Assembly (NCBI GenBank): GCA_002402325.1 | Contig: DHFQ01000144.1 | Location: 1 to 32,568 of the forward strand | DNA length: 32,568 bases | Source of the DNA: Candidatus Aminicenantes bacterium UBA4820 | GTDB taxonomy: Bacteria > Acidobacteriota > UBA4820 | Reading direction: 5' to 3' | In this document: piece by piece, positions 9,222-17,044 of the stretch | Numbering within the stretch: the stretch's first letter is position 1 | How the letters are laid out: each line of letters starts with the position of its first letter | Notes under the pieces: model-generated | Database searches by the model: none | What the model was told of the DNA's origin: nothing | Seen by the model: the letters and a program-made list of their open reading frames with translations, nothing else | Position numbers and translations under genes: made by a program

Positions 9222-11024
9222 TTACCTCAAAAACTTAGTTTTTGGAAGTGAAGCAAGATTTCCCATCACATCATAAAGAGAGCCACTTACAAAATGTTCA
9301 CCCTTTTTTATATCTGTTAAATCAATTCTTATTGAAGATTCATCAGAATCCCAATCGGGATAAACCCTTTCATCATCAATATAAATTTTCATCGTTTCTG
9401 CATTCACATAAGAAAGATCATCTTTGACAATTAAAGATAATTCATCTTCATTTATATTTGGGATTTTTCTTTTGAAAACTTTAACAAATTTAGGGGGATT
9501 TTTATCCTCTTTTATCTCATACCTTCTATTTTTGAAAAGCCCTTTCGTCTTTCCTCCAGAATAATTAAAAAAGTAACTGTTTGTAAAAATTGCCTCCTTT
9601 GGTTTTTCTTTTAGATATCCTCCCAATTTTACAAAAGGTCTCATTCCTTCGGGTGAAACATCTATGTCTATTGAATTTAAGGATGTTTTTATTTTACATA
9701 GAACCTCCTTTGGAACTTCAACAATAAATCTACCAATCTCAAAATCGTTTTGAGAAGTGTAAAAGCAGGGTAAAAGATTTTCACCAATTTTAATTTTGGT
9801 CAATTCCCCCACAAAGAAACTTTTGGGGATTAAAATCTCCCACTTCCCATCTTTTGTCTCGTGACCAAAAAAGGATGCCTTATCATCCTCCAAAAATATT
9901 TTCGTCTCACCTTTATTTGATAAAGGCTTTATTTTAAGCCCGACTCCATTTTTAAAAATATCCTCTTTCTCTATTAAAAAACTATCAAAGGGAAGTTTCT
10001 TTATTTGCTCTTCTTTATTTTCAAACTCAATATCAAAAGAAAGAGTTGTTTTTTGGTTTGACCTATTTGAAACAGTTATTGCAATTTTGTGCCTTGCATT
10101 TAAAATGGGCAACCCCTCTCCTCTTATTTCATCAAGGATGACATTTGGGTCTTTTCTTAAAACAAGAAAAACTTTGCCATCAACAATATCAAAAAGGAAA
10201 GGACTTTTCTTGTATTGCGATAACGAAACCCCTTTGAAATTTAAGTAGAAAAACTCCTTCCCATCAATTTCGCCTTTGATTTCTGAAGGAAAGGTTTTGT
10301 AGGTTTGTGACCCCATTTCGTCATAAGTGGAGAGATAAATATCATTTTTCCCTGACACAACAACACAAGAAGAGAGAGTCAAATCACCATTTTTTAACTG
10401 AACAATCTCTTTTCTTTCCGGGAAAAAAGATGAATCAACCATTGCCCCCTCATCTTCTGGAACAAAATAAATTTCATCAATTTTTGGCTTTGCCATTTCT
10501 ACAAGTGGAATTCCCTCAAAAAATGGATCTCTTAACTCATCCCCCCTCCTTATTTCAAGGTGTAGATGGGGTGAACCAATCCCTAACTGCCCTGAAAAGC
10601 CTATAACATCACCTTTCTTGACTTTTATAGGCGGATCAAAAATTATATCCCCCGGAAAAGATGTTCCCTTTTCTTTACATTTGAGTTGAAGTTTTTGTTC
10701 AATTCCAAGTTCTCTTGAAAATCTTATTAGATGACCGTAGACAGCACTTCTTCCATCGTTTAAATCGAGGTAAATCACTCTTCCATAGCCAACTGCCTCT
10801 CTTCTGACCCTCCTTATAACTCCATCTCCAACCGCAAGGACAGAATGCCCTTCTTCACCTTGAGTTGAAAAATCGACTCCTCCGTGAAAGTGGGTTGATC
10901 TATACTCTCCAAATGATGATGTGCAGTATGTTACCTCTTTAAGAGGATTTCCAGGTTCAATGTTCTCGTAACTTGAAGAAAAAAGGCAAAAGAGGAGAAA
11001 AAATATTGAAAGTTTTATTTTCAT
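9222..11024 (-). CDS. Exported M23 family metallopeptidase
   Basis: A 600-residue zinc peptidase of the M23 (LytM/lysostaphin) family, expected to cut peptidoglycan cross-links or be a LytM-like factor. An N-terminal signal peptide (about 18 residues) directs it to the periplasm. The catalytic domain follows at once: His47 and Asp51 in 'HFHGGVD', and His153/His155 in 'SPHLHLE', give the full zinc and catalytic set. 'AVYGHL' is also typical. The catalytic part ends near residue 175; the remaining ~425 residues form an unrecognised beta-rich extension ending in 'VSGSLYDVMGN', which looks Ig-like. M23 domains are more often C-terminal, so this order is less usual. The ATG overlaps the galU stop by 4 bases. 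Family membership is sure; the substrate is not known. Confidence 0.88.
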   Translation of the reverse strand: MKIKLSIFFLLFCLFSSSYENIEPGNPLKEVTYCTSSFGEYRSTHFHGGVDFSTQGEEGHSVLAVGDGVIRRVRREAVGYGRVIYLDLNDGRSAVYGHLIRFSRELGIEQKLQLKCKEKGTSFPGDIIFDPPIKVKKGDVIGFSGQLGIGSPHLHLEIRRGDELRDPFFEGIPLVEMAKPKIDEIYFVPEDEGAMVDSSFFPERKEIVQLKNGDLTLSSCVVVSGKNDIYLSTYDEMGSQTYKTFPSEIKGEIDGKEFFYLNFKGVSLSQYKKSPFLFDIVDGKVFLVLRKDPNVILDEIRGEGLPILNARHKIAITVSNRSNQKTTLSFDIEFENKEEQIKKLPFDSFLIEKEDIFKNGVGLKIKPLSNKGETKIFLEDDKASFFGHETKDGKWEILIPKSFFVGELTKIKIGENLLPCFYTSQNDFEIGRFIVEVPKEVLCKIKTSLNSIDIDVSPEGMRPFVKLGGYLKEKPKEAIFTNSYFFNYSGGKTKGLFKNRRYEIKEDKNPPKFVKVFKRKIPNINEDELSLIVKDDLSYVNAETMKIYIDDERVYPDWDSDESSIRIDLTDIKKGEHFVSGSLYDVMGNLASLPKTKFLR

Positions 11025-11890
11025 TTTTCATTTAGTAACTGTTTTAGATATTTTTTGAACTCTTTTCCAAGATCTTTTCTTTGCAGTGCTATTTCAACAG
11101 TTGCCTGCAAAAAGCCAAATTTATCCCCTATATCATATCTCTTCCCTTTGAATCTGTAAGCAAAAACCTTTTCTTTTTTCATCAAGGATTTTATTGCATC
11201 TGTAAGTTGAATTTCACCTCCAACGCCCGGTTTTGTCTTTTCAAGTTGATCAAAAATCTGTGGAGTTAAAATATATCTTCCAATTACCGCTGTTGTTGAG
11301 GGTGCTTTTTCTGGCTCAGGTTTTTCAACGATGTCTGAGACTTCAATGAGAGAATCGCTTATTTTTTTTCCTTTTATTATTCCAAACTTTGATGTATCTT
11401 TTTTAACAACCTCAACGACTCCAAGAACAGTGGCTCTCTTTTCCTCAAAGACTTCTATCATCTGTTTTATACAGGGAGTTTTTGATATTATTATGTCGTC
11501 TCCTAAAAAGACAGCAAAAGGTTCTCTTGAAACCCAGTTTTTTGCACACAAAACAGCATGACCAAGTCCTAACGCCTCTTTTTGTCTGACATAGAAAAAA
11601 TCTGCCATATCTGCAATTTTTTTTACTATTTCAACCTCTTCCCTCTTTCCCCTTTTTTCAAGTATGTTTTGAAGTTCGTAAGAGTAGTCAAAATGGTTTT
11701 CTATCGCCTCTTTTCCCCTTCCTGTGATGATTAAAATTGATTCAATTGACGCACTTTTAGCCTCTTCTATTACATATTGAATAGCAGGTTTGTCAACTAT
11801 CGGAAGCATCTCCTTAGGAGAAGCCTTTGTTGCAGGAAGAAACCTTGTTCCCAAACCAGCCGCAGGAATTATAGCCTTTTTTAGATCCAT
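11021..11890 (-). CDS. galU: UTP--glucose-1-phosphate uridylyltransferase
   Basis: A 289-residue enzyme that makes UDP-glucose from UTP and glucose-1-phosphate, supplying polysaccharide, glycolipid and LPS-type synthesis in the cytoplasm. The N-terminal nucleotide-binding motif 'AAGLGTRFLPATKASPKEML' is diagnostic of GalU among sugar-nucleotide transferases. Also present are 'AIQYVIEEA', 'EALGLGHAVLCAK', 'FLGDDII' and 'GGEIQLTDAI'. Length is normal for the bacterial family. The ATG has a good ribosome site (AGGAG, 6 bases upstream) in the 11-base gap after the lipoprotein gene. The stop overlaps the M23 gene, placing a cytoplasmic precursor enzyme inside an envelope operon. Confidence 0.95.
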   Translation of the reverse strand: MDLKKAIIPAAGLGTRFLPATKASPKEMLPIVDKPAIQYVIEEAKSASIESILIITGRGKEAIENHFDYSYELQNILEKRGKREEVEIVKKIADMADFFYVRQKEALGLGHAVLCAKNWVSREPFAVFLGDDIIISKTPCIKQMIEVFEEKRATVLGVVEVVKKDTSKFGIIKGKKISDSLIEVSDIVEKPEPEKAPSTTAVIGRYILTPQIFDQLEKTKPGVGGEIQLTDAIKSLMKKEKVFAYRFKGKRYDIGDKFGFLQATVEIALQRKDLGKEFKKYLKQLLNEK

Positions 11891-11901
11891 TTATTTCTCC
11901 T

Positions 11902-13065
11902 TTAATCTATGTTTAACTCTTTTATTTCCGTTTTTTCTTTCCTTATAAAAAGATAAAGATAATTGTCATCAATAAGAATATCGTTTGCTTTTGTCCCATC
12001 TTCAACTGCTACTTCTTCAAATGTCGCATTAAAATTTTCACTGAATTTCAACCTGTAAATTTTTCCATCTTCACTCAAAGCAAAACACTTCTCATCTCTA
12101 CCATTTATTTTTTTGAATTTCTTTTCTGAAAGTAGAGGAAGACTCTCTATCAAATCTCCCCGTATCATAAATAAATTTCCATCTTCCTTAAGACAGATTA
12201 GCAATGTAACCTCGTTAGCAAATATTCTTACTATCGAAACAAAATTTCCAAGTTCATCACCCTTTCTGTCGTAAATTGTGAACTTTCCATTTTCCCAGAC
12301 AACTGAGATAAATCTTGACATCTTTTCCTGAAGAGGAAATTCCCCGCTTTTTACAACCTTTAATTTTTCTCCCTCCTTTATTATTTTTCCCTTTTCACCA
12401 TTGTCATTGCAGAAATAGATTAAACCCTCACCAAGGTCTGAGAAGATAATTTTTTCGCAGGGGGTTAAATCAACGGTTTTTTCAATTCCCTGAGATAAAT
12501 TAACTTCAACGATCTTTTTTCCATCGGATGCGATTATCCTTTTATCATCTAAAAATCCAGAAGAAATTACATTGCAATCTATGGAAAAAAGATTTTTGAC
12601 TTTATTCTCTTCCATAAGAAATGGGCAGTCAAAAACAAATTTTTCACCCTCTCCATTTTTTGTTGAATAAAGGTTTAATTCAAATTGATTATTACCCAAA
12701 TCCTTTATTTCAACTAAATTTGTAACATCTCTTGAATCAAGTTGAGAAATTGCATCAAGAGGATTTTTACTTTCAATTCCAACATCCTTGAGAGAAAAAG
12801 ATTTTTCAATCACTCTCAAAAGTTCGTTACAAAGTTTTAGCGAATATTTCCCATTTGAAGTCATAAAAGCAATTTTTCCACTATTTAAGTAAAGAGCACT
12901 GCTTCTTATCTTTGCTTTAATATCATAAACAGAATTCACTTTTAAAGATTCAACTTTGCCTTCCTTTTCAACTTCTACCTGTCTATTTAACTCTGTAATC
13001 TTTCTTCCCTCTTCCGCACAACCAAACAAAAGAAAAAAGAAGACAAGATATAAAACTCTCTTCAC
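11902..13065 (-). CDS. Hypothetical lipoprotein, 387 aa, possibly beta-propeller
   Basis: A lipoprotein by its N-terminus: basic start, hydrophobic stretch, and lipobox 'LFGC' with Cys16 as the lipidated residue, followed by acidic 'AEEGRK'. The mature part is rich in short beta strands with Gly/Asp/Asn turns ('FSIDCNVISSGFLDDKRIIASDGKK', abbreviated here as evidence of ~40-residue spaced blades such as 'GLIYFCNDNGEKG', 'KFTIYDRKGDELG', 'GKIYRLKFSEN'). That is propeller-like, but I recognise no named family. The start is GTG in a GTGA overlap with the selA stop, with a G-rich stretch just upstream. It sits between selA and galU, and nothing in it links to selenium metabolism. Its role may be in envelope assembly, which is inference only. 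Confidence 0.75.
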   Translation of the reverse strand: MKRVLYLVFFFLLFGCAEEGRKITELNRQVEVEKEGKVESLKVNSVYDIKAKIRSSALYLNSGKIAFMTSNGKYSLKLCNELLRVIEKSFSLKDVGIESKNPLDAISQLDSRDVTNLVEIKDLGNNQFELNLYSTKNGEGEKFVFDCPFLMEENKVKNLFSIDCNVISSGFLDDKRIIASDGKKIVEVNLSQGIEKTVDLTPCEKIIFSDLGEGLIYFCNDNGEKGKIIKEGEKLKVVKSGEFPLQEKMSRFISVVWENGKFTIYDRKGDELGNFVSIVRIFANEVTLLICLKEDGNLFMIRGDLIESLPLLSEKKFKKINGRDEKCFALSEDGKIYRLKFSENFNATFEEVAVEDGTKANDILIDDNYLYLFIRKEKTEIKELNID

Positions 13066-14441
13066 TTCTCACCCCCTGCAAATTTCTTGAATTTCTCAAT
13101 TATAATCTCTTCATCTTCCTCAAAAAGAGTTCTAAAATGGATGAAAATAGCATTTTCTTTGACATTGCAAAGAATTGGAATTTCACCGTTTGTTCTTAAA
13201 AACTTTTCAAGTTTTGTTGTAGAACCTTTTTTGCAACTTATTTTAAGCGCAGGCGAAGCAATCGCATAGTTCGGGAAACTTCCTCCACCCACTCTTCCCT
13301 CTTCATCTTTTAACTCAACTTTGTAAAAATCTTCTGATGAACATTCAATTTTTTCCTTGAGTTTTATAGCCCTCTCTTTCAAATATTTTTCATCTTTACA
13401 AATTAAATCTAACACGGTAATTTCCTCAAAATTACCTTTTAAATATTCCATTGCCATTTCTGAAAGGTAAAAATAGACGAATTTATCAACCCTGAGTGCC
13501 CTCAAAAGATTATTTTTTCTAATCTTTTCGCTCAACTCTTTTTTAACAACTATAAATCCTGCCTGACATCCACCAAAAAGTTTATCGCCGCTGAAGGTAA
13601 CTATATCAGGGTTAATCTTAAGGATTTCTTCAATGGATTTCTCTTTTTTAGAAGCGTTTTTCTTAAAGAGAAGCCCCGTTCCAAAATCAAAAACCACCGA
13701 TAGATTTTTTCTTTTACCAAGTTCAACTATTTCTTCTAATGTAGCTTCCTCGCTAAAACCGACTATTTCAAAGTTTGAACGGTGAACCTTTAAAAGAAGT
13801 GCCGTTTTTTCATTTATTGCATTTTCATAGTCAGAGATGGAGGTTCGGTTTGTTGTCCCCACCTCCCTTAAAATTGCTTGAGAGGATAGCATCACCTCCG
13901 GGATTCTGAATTTTCCCCCTATTTCAACGAGTTCTCCTCTTGAAACAACCGTCTCTTTTCTTTTTGAAAATGTGTTTAAAACAAGCATTAACGCTGATGC
14001 GCAGTTGTTGACAACAATTACATCTTTATCAGTTTTAAATAAGGTTTTAAATAGAGGTTCAATTTTTTTATCCCTGTTTCCTCTTTCTTTACTTTCTTTA
14101 TCCCATTCAATTTCAACATAGTAAGGAAGAACTTCAGCAGATCTAATAAGAATTTTTCTGGATAGTGGTGCCCTTCCCAGATTTGTGTGTATTATAACTC
14201 CCGTTGCATTTATAACCCTTTGAATTGGGTTTTTAAAAACCTCCTCAAGTTTTTTCGATACGAGTTCAAAAAAATCTGCTTCATCTAAAATATCTCCGCC
14301 ATTTAGCCATTTTTCTTTAACCTTTTCAAGGAGTTCTCTTATAACCCTTTTCGCCTGATCATCCCCATACTTTTCTCTTAAATCAAGGGCTTCCTTTCTG
14401 TGTAAAAGATAATCCATTTTGTAGGGATGATTTTTCTTCAT
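13062..14441 (-). CDS. selA: L-seryl-tRNA(Sec) selenium transferase
   Basis: A 459-residue PLP enzyme that converts Ser-tRNA(Sec) to Sec-tRNA(Sec) using selenophosphate, the last step of bacterial selenocysteine synthesis. The N-terminal helical domain (about residues 8-60) binds the tRNA. The core begins at 'RVINATGVIIHTNLGRAPLS', the classic SelA signature; 'VVNNCASALMLVLN' and 'REVGTTNRT' follow, and the PLP-binding lysine is Lys287 in 'FSGDKLFGGCQAG'. The length equals that of E. coli SelA and the active site looks intact. The ATG overlaps the HAD gene stop by 4 bases. selB, selD and the Sec tRNA are not in the window. The bacterial route (SelA, not PSTK/SepSecS) is shown directly. Confidence 0.95.
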   Translation of the reverse strand: MKKNHPYKMDYLLHRKEALDLREKYGDDQAKRVIRELLEKVKEKWLNGGDILDEADFFELVSKKLEEVFKNPIQRVINATGVIIHTNLGRAPLSRKILIRSAEVLPYYVEIEWDKESKERGNRDKKIEPLFKTLFKTDKDVIVVNNCASALMLVLNTFSKRKETVVSRGELVEIGGKFRIPEVMLSSQAILREVGTTNRTSISDYENAINEKTALLLKVHRSNFEIVGFSEEATLEEIVELGKRKNLSVVFDFGTGLLFKKNASKKEKSIEEILKINPDIVTFSGDKLFGGCQAGFIVVKKELSEKIRKNNLLRALRVDKFVYFYLSEMAMEYLKGNFEEITVLDLICKDEKYLKERAIKLKEKIECSSEDFYKVELKDEEGRVGGGSFPNYAIASPALKISCKKGSTTKLEKFLRTNGEIPILCNVKENAIFIHFRTLFEEDEEIIIEKFKKFAGGEK

Positions 14442-15109
14442 TTCAGAGTATCCAGAAAGTTTGGTGAGGTCAAATCTCTTAAAAGTAAAAATGGTTCAAG
14501 AAATTGCAACTTTTCATAGGGGGCAAGCCCTGTTGCAACAGAAATGACCTTTATCCCCGCTTTCCTTCCCGCCTCTATATCCCTCGTCGAATCACCAACA
14601 AGAAAAATGTTCTCTTTTTCGAACTTTTTAGAGTAATATTTTTCAGCCCTCTCTATCGCTATATCCACGAGTTGCCATCTCTCATCAGCATCATCGCCAA
14701 AAGAACCAACCTTCAAGTAGTTATCAAGTTTGAGAGATTTCAACTTTACAAATGCTGCCTCTTTAATATTTCCTGTCAAAATTGCAAGATAAAAGCCCTT
14801 TTTTTTAGATTCTTTTAAGATTTGAGGAACATTTGGGCAAAGCCACTCTGTCGCATCATCAGGAATCTCCTTTTTGAGGTTTTCAACATAACACTTTAAA
14901 ATTTCATTTTTTTCTTCTTGAGAAGCGGTTACTCCCATCATTTTCAAACTTTTTTCGACTATTTGTCTGTCAAGAAGTCCATCAAAAGAAAACTCTGAAA
15001 GTTTAGATAAATCTCCAAATTTTTGCTTTATTGCCTTTAAAAAAGCCCTTTTTCCAACACCGTTTGGTTTGAGCAAAGTTCCATCAATGTCAAAAAGAAG
15101 AAGTTTCAT
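14438..15109 (-). CDS. HAD-family phosphatase (phosphoglycolate-phosphatase-like)
   Basis: A 223-residue HAD hydrolase (subfamily IA, helical cap). Motif I is 'LLFDIDGTLL' with nucleophile Asp7 and acid/base Asp9; motif II is 'LAILTGN' (residues 108-114); motif IV is 'VGDSTRDIEAGRKAG' (Asp173, Asp177). The cap lies at about residues 18-85 ('LLDRQIVEKSL'). A 20-residue upstream extension in the same frame is rejected because ATG at 15109 starts exactly at the conserved strand, sits behind 'TTTTTAGG', and is one base from the upstream stop. Substrate is not predictable: phosphoglycolate phosphatase is the nearest generic label, and a phosphoserine or sugar-phosphate substrate is possible. It lies between a degenerate secretion ATPase and selA, with no evident functional link. 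Confidence 0.85.
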   Translation of the reverse strand: MKLLLFDIDGTLLKPNGVGKRAFLKAIKQKFGDLSKLSEFSFDGLLDRQIVEKSLKMMGVTASQEEKNEILKCYVENLKKEIPDDATEWLCPNVPQILKESKKKGFYLAILTGNIKEAAFVKLKSLKLDNYLKVGSFGDDADERWQLVDIAIERAEKYYSKKFEKENIFLVGDSTRDIEAGRKAGIKVISVATGLAPYEKLQFLEPFLLLRDLTSPNFLDTLK

Positions 15110-15110
15110 C

Positions 15111-16949
15111 CTAAAAATTGCCTTTTTGAAACTCCTCAAGAGTTGTGAGCCCCTTTTGAACTGCCTCAATCGCTTTCTGTCTTAAGGTTTTTAATCCTCC
15201 TTTGATCGCCTCTTTTTCAAGGTTTTTGTCTTTTGGATTCTTCAAGAACAATTTGAAGAACTCTTTTGAAGGATACAGAATTTCAAAAATTGCAAATCTT
15301 CCTTTATACCCAAGTTGAGAACAATTGGCGCACCCCTGTCCTTCGCTAACCTTCTCAATTTGTTTCGCCTCGTTTGGAGTGAGCCCCATAAGGAACAATG
15401 CCCTTTCAGAGAGTGATACTTCATGCTTGCAATCGGGGCATATTTTCCGTATCAATCTCTGATTTATAATTAAAGTTACATCTTTGGCAATGTCCGATGG
15501 TGAAATATTTAAAGAGATTAGTTTATCAAGGACTTCAAGGCTATTTCTTGCCTCAATTCCTACAACAACAAGAAAACTCTGGGCAAGTTTTACCGCCTCT
15601 TTTGCAAGAAAAGAAGAATCAATTGGGTCGGGAAAGAAGCAAACATCAGGTTGAATCGTCGATAAGGCATTCAAACCTGTTGAAATTCCTGCCTCATCAT
15701 TTTTTTGACCAAGAGAAATTTGCGAGACATTGGGAACGGGGCAAATACTTTCAAATTCAAGACTCACAACCCTTCTCCCACCCTCTTTTGAGAGTTCATT
15801 CATTATGCTGTAGATTGTCGTTGTCATCCCGTGAAGTACAGGGGCAGAGACCAGAACAAGCCCTGTATTTGCTGAAAGAACACTTCTAATGTGCAGAATT
15901 TCATCATTACTTAGCCCCAATTCCTCGTAACTCTTAAGAAATGTTGCTCTGTTGATGATTCTAAGCGAAATGTTCTCTCCATACCTCGTTGGAAGGCTAT
16001 GTGCAATAACATCATATTTTAAATCACCGCTTTTCATAACCACCCTGCTCTCTTGAGGCTTATCTTTAACAAAAGGGTCGAGTTTTAAAAGTAGTTTAAG
16101 TTCATGGGTTAGTAACCCCTGCATATCTTTTGGGAGAGGCTTTGCTTTGTAGAGAATTCCATCTATTCTCATCTGTATTGTTATATCATTTTCAGAAGGT
16201 TCAATGTAAAGGTCGCTCGCACCTTTTGTCAAAGCCTTCCTTATGACAGAAATACCGTGCTGGGTGGTTTCTGTCTGTTCATTTCTCGTAGTTTCATTGC
16301 CATTTTTCTTTGATATAAAAGGAGTCAAATAGGCAAGTATCTCTTCTTTTTTGCTTTGAACAGGCACAACCTGACAGCCAGAAACATTCTGGACATAGTC
16401 AATTGTCTCGCCATCAGAAGGCTGAGCCATAGCAAGGGTAAGAATCTCTTTTTGAGATAAACTTTCCCTTGATACTGGAATTACAGCCTTTTCGTAACAG
16501 AAATCAGCGCCTATTGAAATTATCAACATCGGGTCAATTTCTAAATCCTTCAAAGACAATTGCATAACACTCTTCTGATGTGACAAAAAATAGTTCAAGG
16601 TCTCATCATCAATAAATCCGAGTTCCACAAGAGCCTCACCAAGTTTTTTACCGCTTGTTTTTTGATATTTTAACGCAGTTAGAAGCTGGTCTGAAGTTAT
16701 AGCCTTTGCTCTTACGAGGGCTTCTCCCAGTGGACCTCTTGAATTGGAAAATGTCTCAAAATCTTCTATCAGCTCCTTTGGGGCGTTTTGAAAGAATTTA
16801 TCTTTATAATCTTTCGGGGCAGAACAAAAACATTGAAGGCAGAATGGACACACTTTTGTTGGGTGAGTTGGGTTGCAGGAACACCACACCGCAGATAGTG
16901 CATCGTATTCCCCCAGACAATTCCAACAATAGACGATATACTCTTCCAA
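15111..16949 (-). CDS. Degenerate GspE/PilB-family protein (probable pseudo-ATPase) with Cys-rich N-terminus
   Basis: A 612-residue relative of type II secretion and type IV pilus ATPases. The TTG start at 16949 is preferred: GGAGG lies 5 bases upstream, and it leaves the divergent promoter region free. An ATG 90 bases further upstream in the same frame lacks a ribosome site. Order (from the TTG): a cluster of eight cysteines at ~8-42 (CxxC, CxC, CxxCxxCxC), probably zinc sites; two MshEN-like repeats at ~71-125 (the second 'KKLGEALVELGFIDDETL'), a c-di-GMP-binding fold in relatives; then the ATPase core. Walker A is 'APVLHGMTTT' (~369-378) with Met for Lys; the Asp box is 'LEFESI'; Walker B is 'QPDVCFFPD'; the His box is 'GIEARNS'. 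All four catalytic motifs are lost, yet the C-terminal 'CPDC...CANC' zinc site remains. No other pilus or secretion gene is present. Confidence 0.85.
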   Translation of the reverse strand: MEEYIVYCWNCLGEYDALSAVWCSCNPTHPTKVCPFCLQCFCSAPKDYKDKFFQNAPKELIEDFETFSNSRGPLGEALVRAKAITSDQLLTALKYQKTSGKKLGEALVELGFIDDETLNYFLSHQKSVMQLSLKDLEIDPMLIISIGADFCYEKAVIPVSRESLSQKEILTLAMAQPSDGETIDYVQNVSGCQVVPVQSKKEEILAYLTPFISKKNGNETTRNEQTETTQHGISVIRKALTKGASDLYIEPSENDITIQMRIDGILYKAKPLPKDMQGLLTHELKLLLKLDPFVKDKPQESRVVMKSGDLKYDVIAHSLPTRYGENISLRIINRATFLKSYEELGLSNDEILHIRSVLSANTGLVLVSAPVLHGMTTTIYSIMNELSKEGGRRVVSLEFESICPVPNVSQISLGQKNDEAGISTGLNALSTIQPDVCFFPDPIDSSFLAKEAVKLAQSFLVVVGIEARNSLEVLDKLISLNISPSDIAKDVTLIINQRLIRKICPDCKHEVSLSERALFLMGLTPNEAKQIEKVSEGQGCANCSQLGYKGRFAIFEILYPSKEFFKLFLKNPKDKNLEKEAIKGGLKTLRQKAIEAVQKGLTTLEEFQKGNF

Positions 16950-16959
16950 AAATTCCTCC
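16947..16959 (-). promoter_or_regulatory. Ribosome site deciding the TTG start of the degenerate ATPase
   Basis: On the minus strand GGAGG (16959-16955) is followed after five bases by TTG (16949-16947). It is the only good ribosome site near the 5' end of this frame. It gives a protein that begins just before the first CxxC, and keeps the coding region out of the dyad and rel promoter. Confidence 0.65.
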
Positions 16960-17002
16960 GTCCACTCATAATCTACCACAAAAACGAAATAGAATAAATA
17001 GG

Positions 17003-17022
17003 TTGTCAAGTCCCCTTGACAA
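17003..17022. promoter_or_regulatory. Perfect 8+8 dyad between divergent genes (putative operator)
   Basis: TTGTCAAG-TCCC-CTTGACAA is a perfect inverted repeat with a 4-base spacer. It contains a TTGACA box on each strand: plus-strand 17016-17021 is the -35 box of the rel promoter, and minus-strand 17009-17004 points toward the degenerate-ATPase operon, though that one has no good -10 at 16-18 bases. A dimeric repressor bound here would cover the rel -35 box. The repeat itself is seen directly; the operator role is inferred. Confidence 0.5.
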
Positions 17023-17044
17023 AATTGACTTGAAAACATATATT
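17016..17044 (+). promoter_or_regulatory. Sigma70-type promoter for rel
   Basis: Consensus -35 TTGACA (17016-17021), a 17-base spacer, and -10 TATATT (17039-17044). It is the best promoter match in the window. The expected transcript start is near 17051, which puts every in-frame TTG/ATT candidate start for rel upstream of the RNA's 5' end. Confidence 0.65.

Noticed and set aside
15110..15169. 20-residue N-terminal extension of the HAD phosphatase
   Set aside because: It overlaps the end of the preceding gene and precedes the conserved first strand; ATG 15109 is better placed.
16706..17029. Long upstream extension of the rel frame
   Set aside because: It overlaps the N-terminal coding region of the divergent ATPase gene antisense and has no Rel-like residues; the rel promoter lies downstream.
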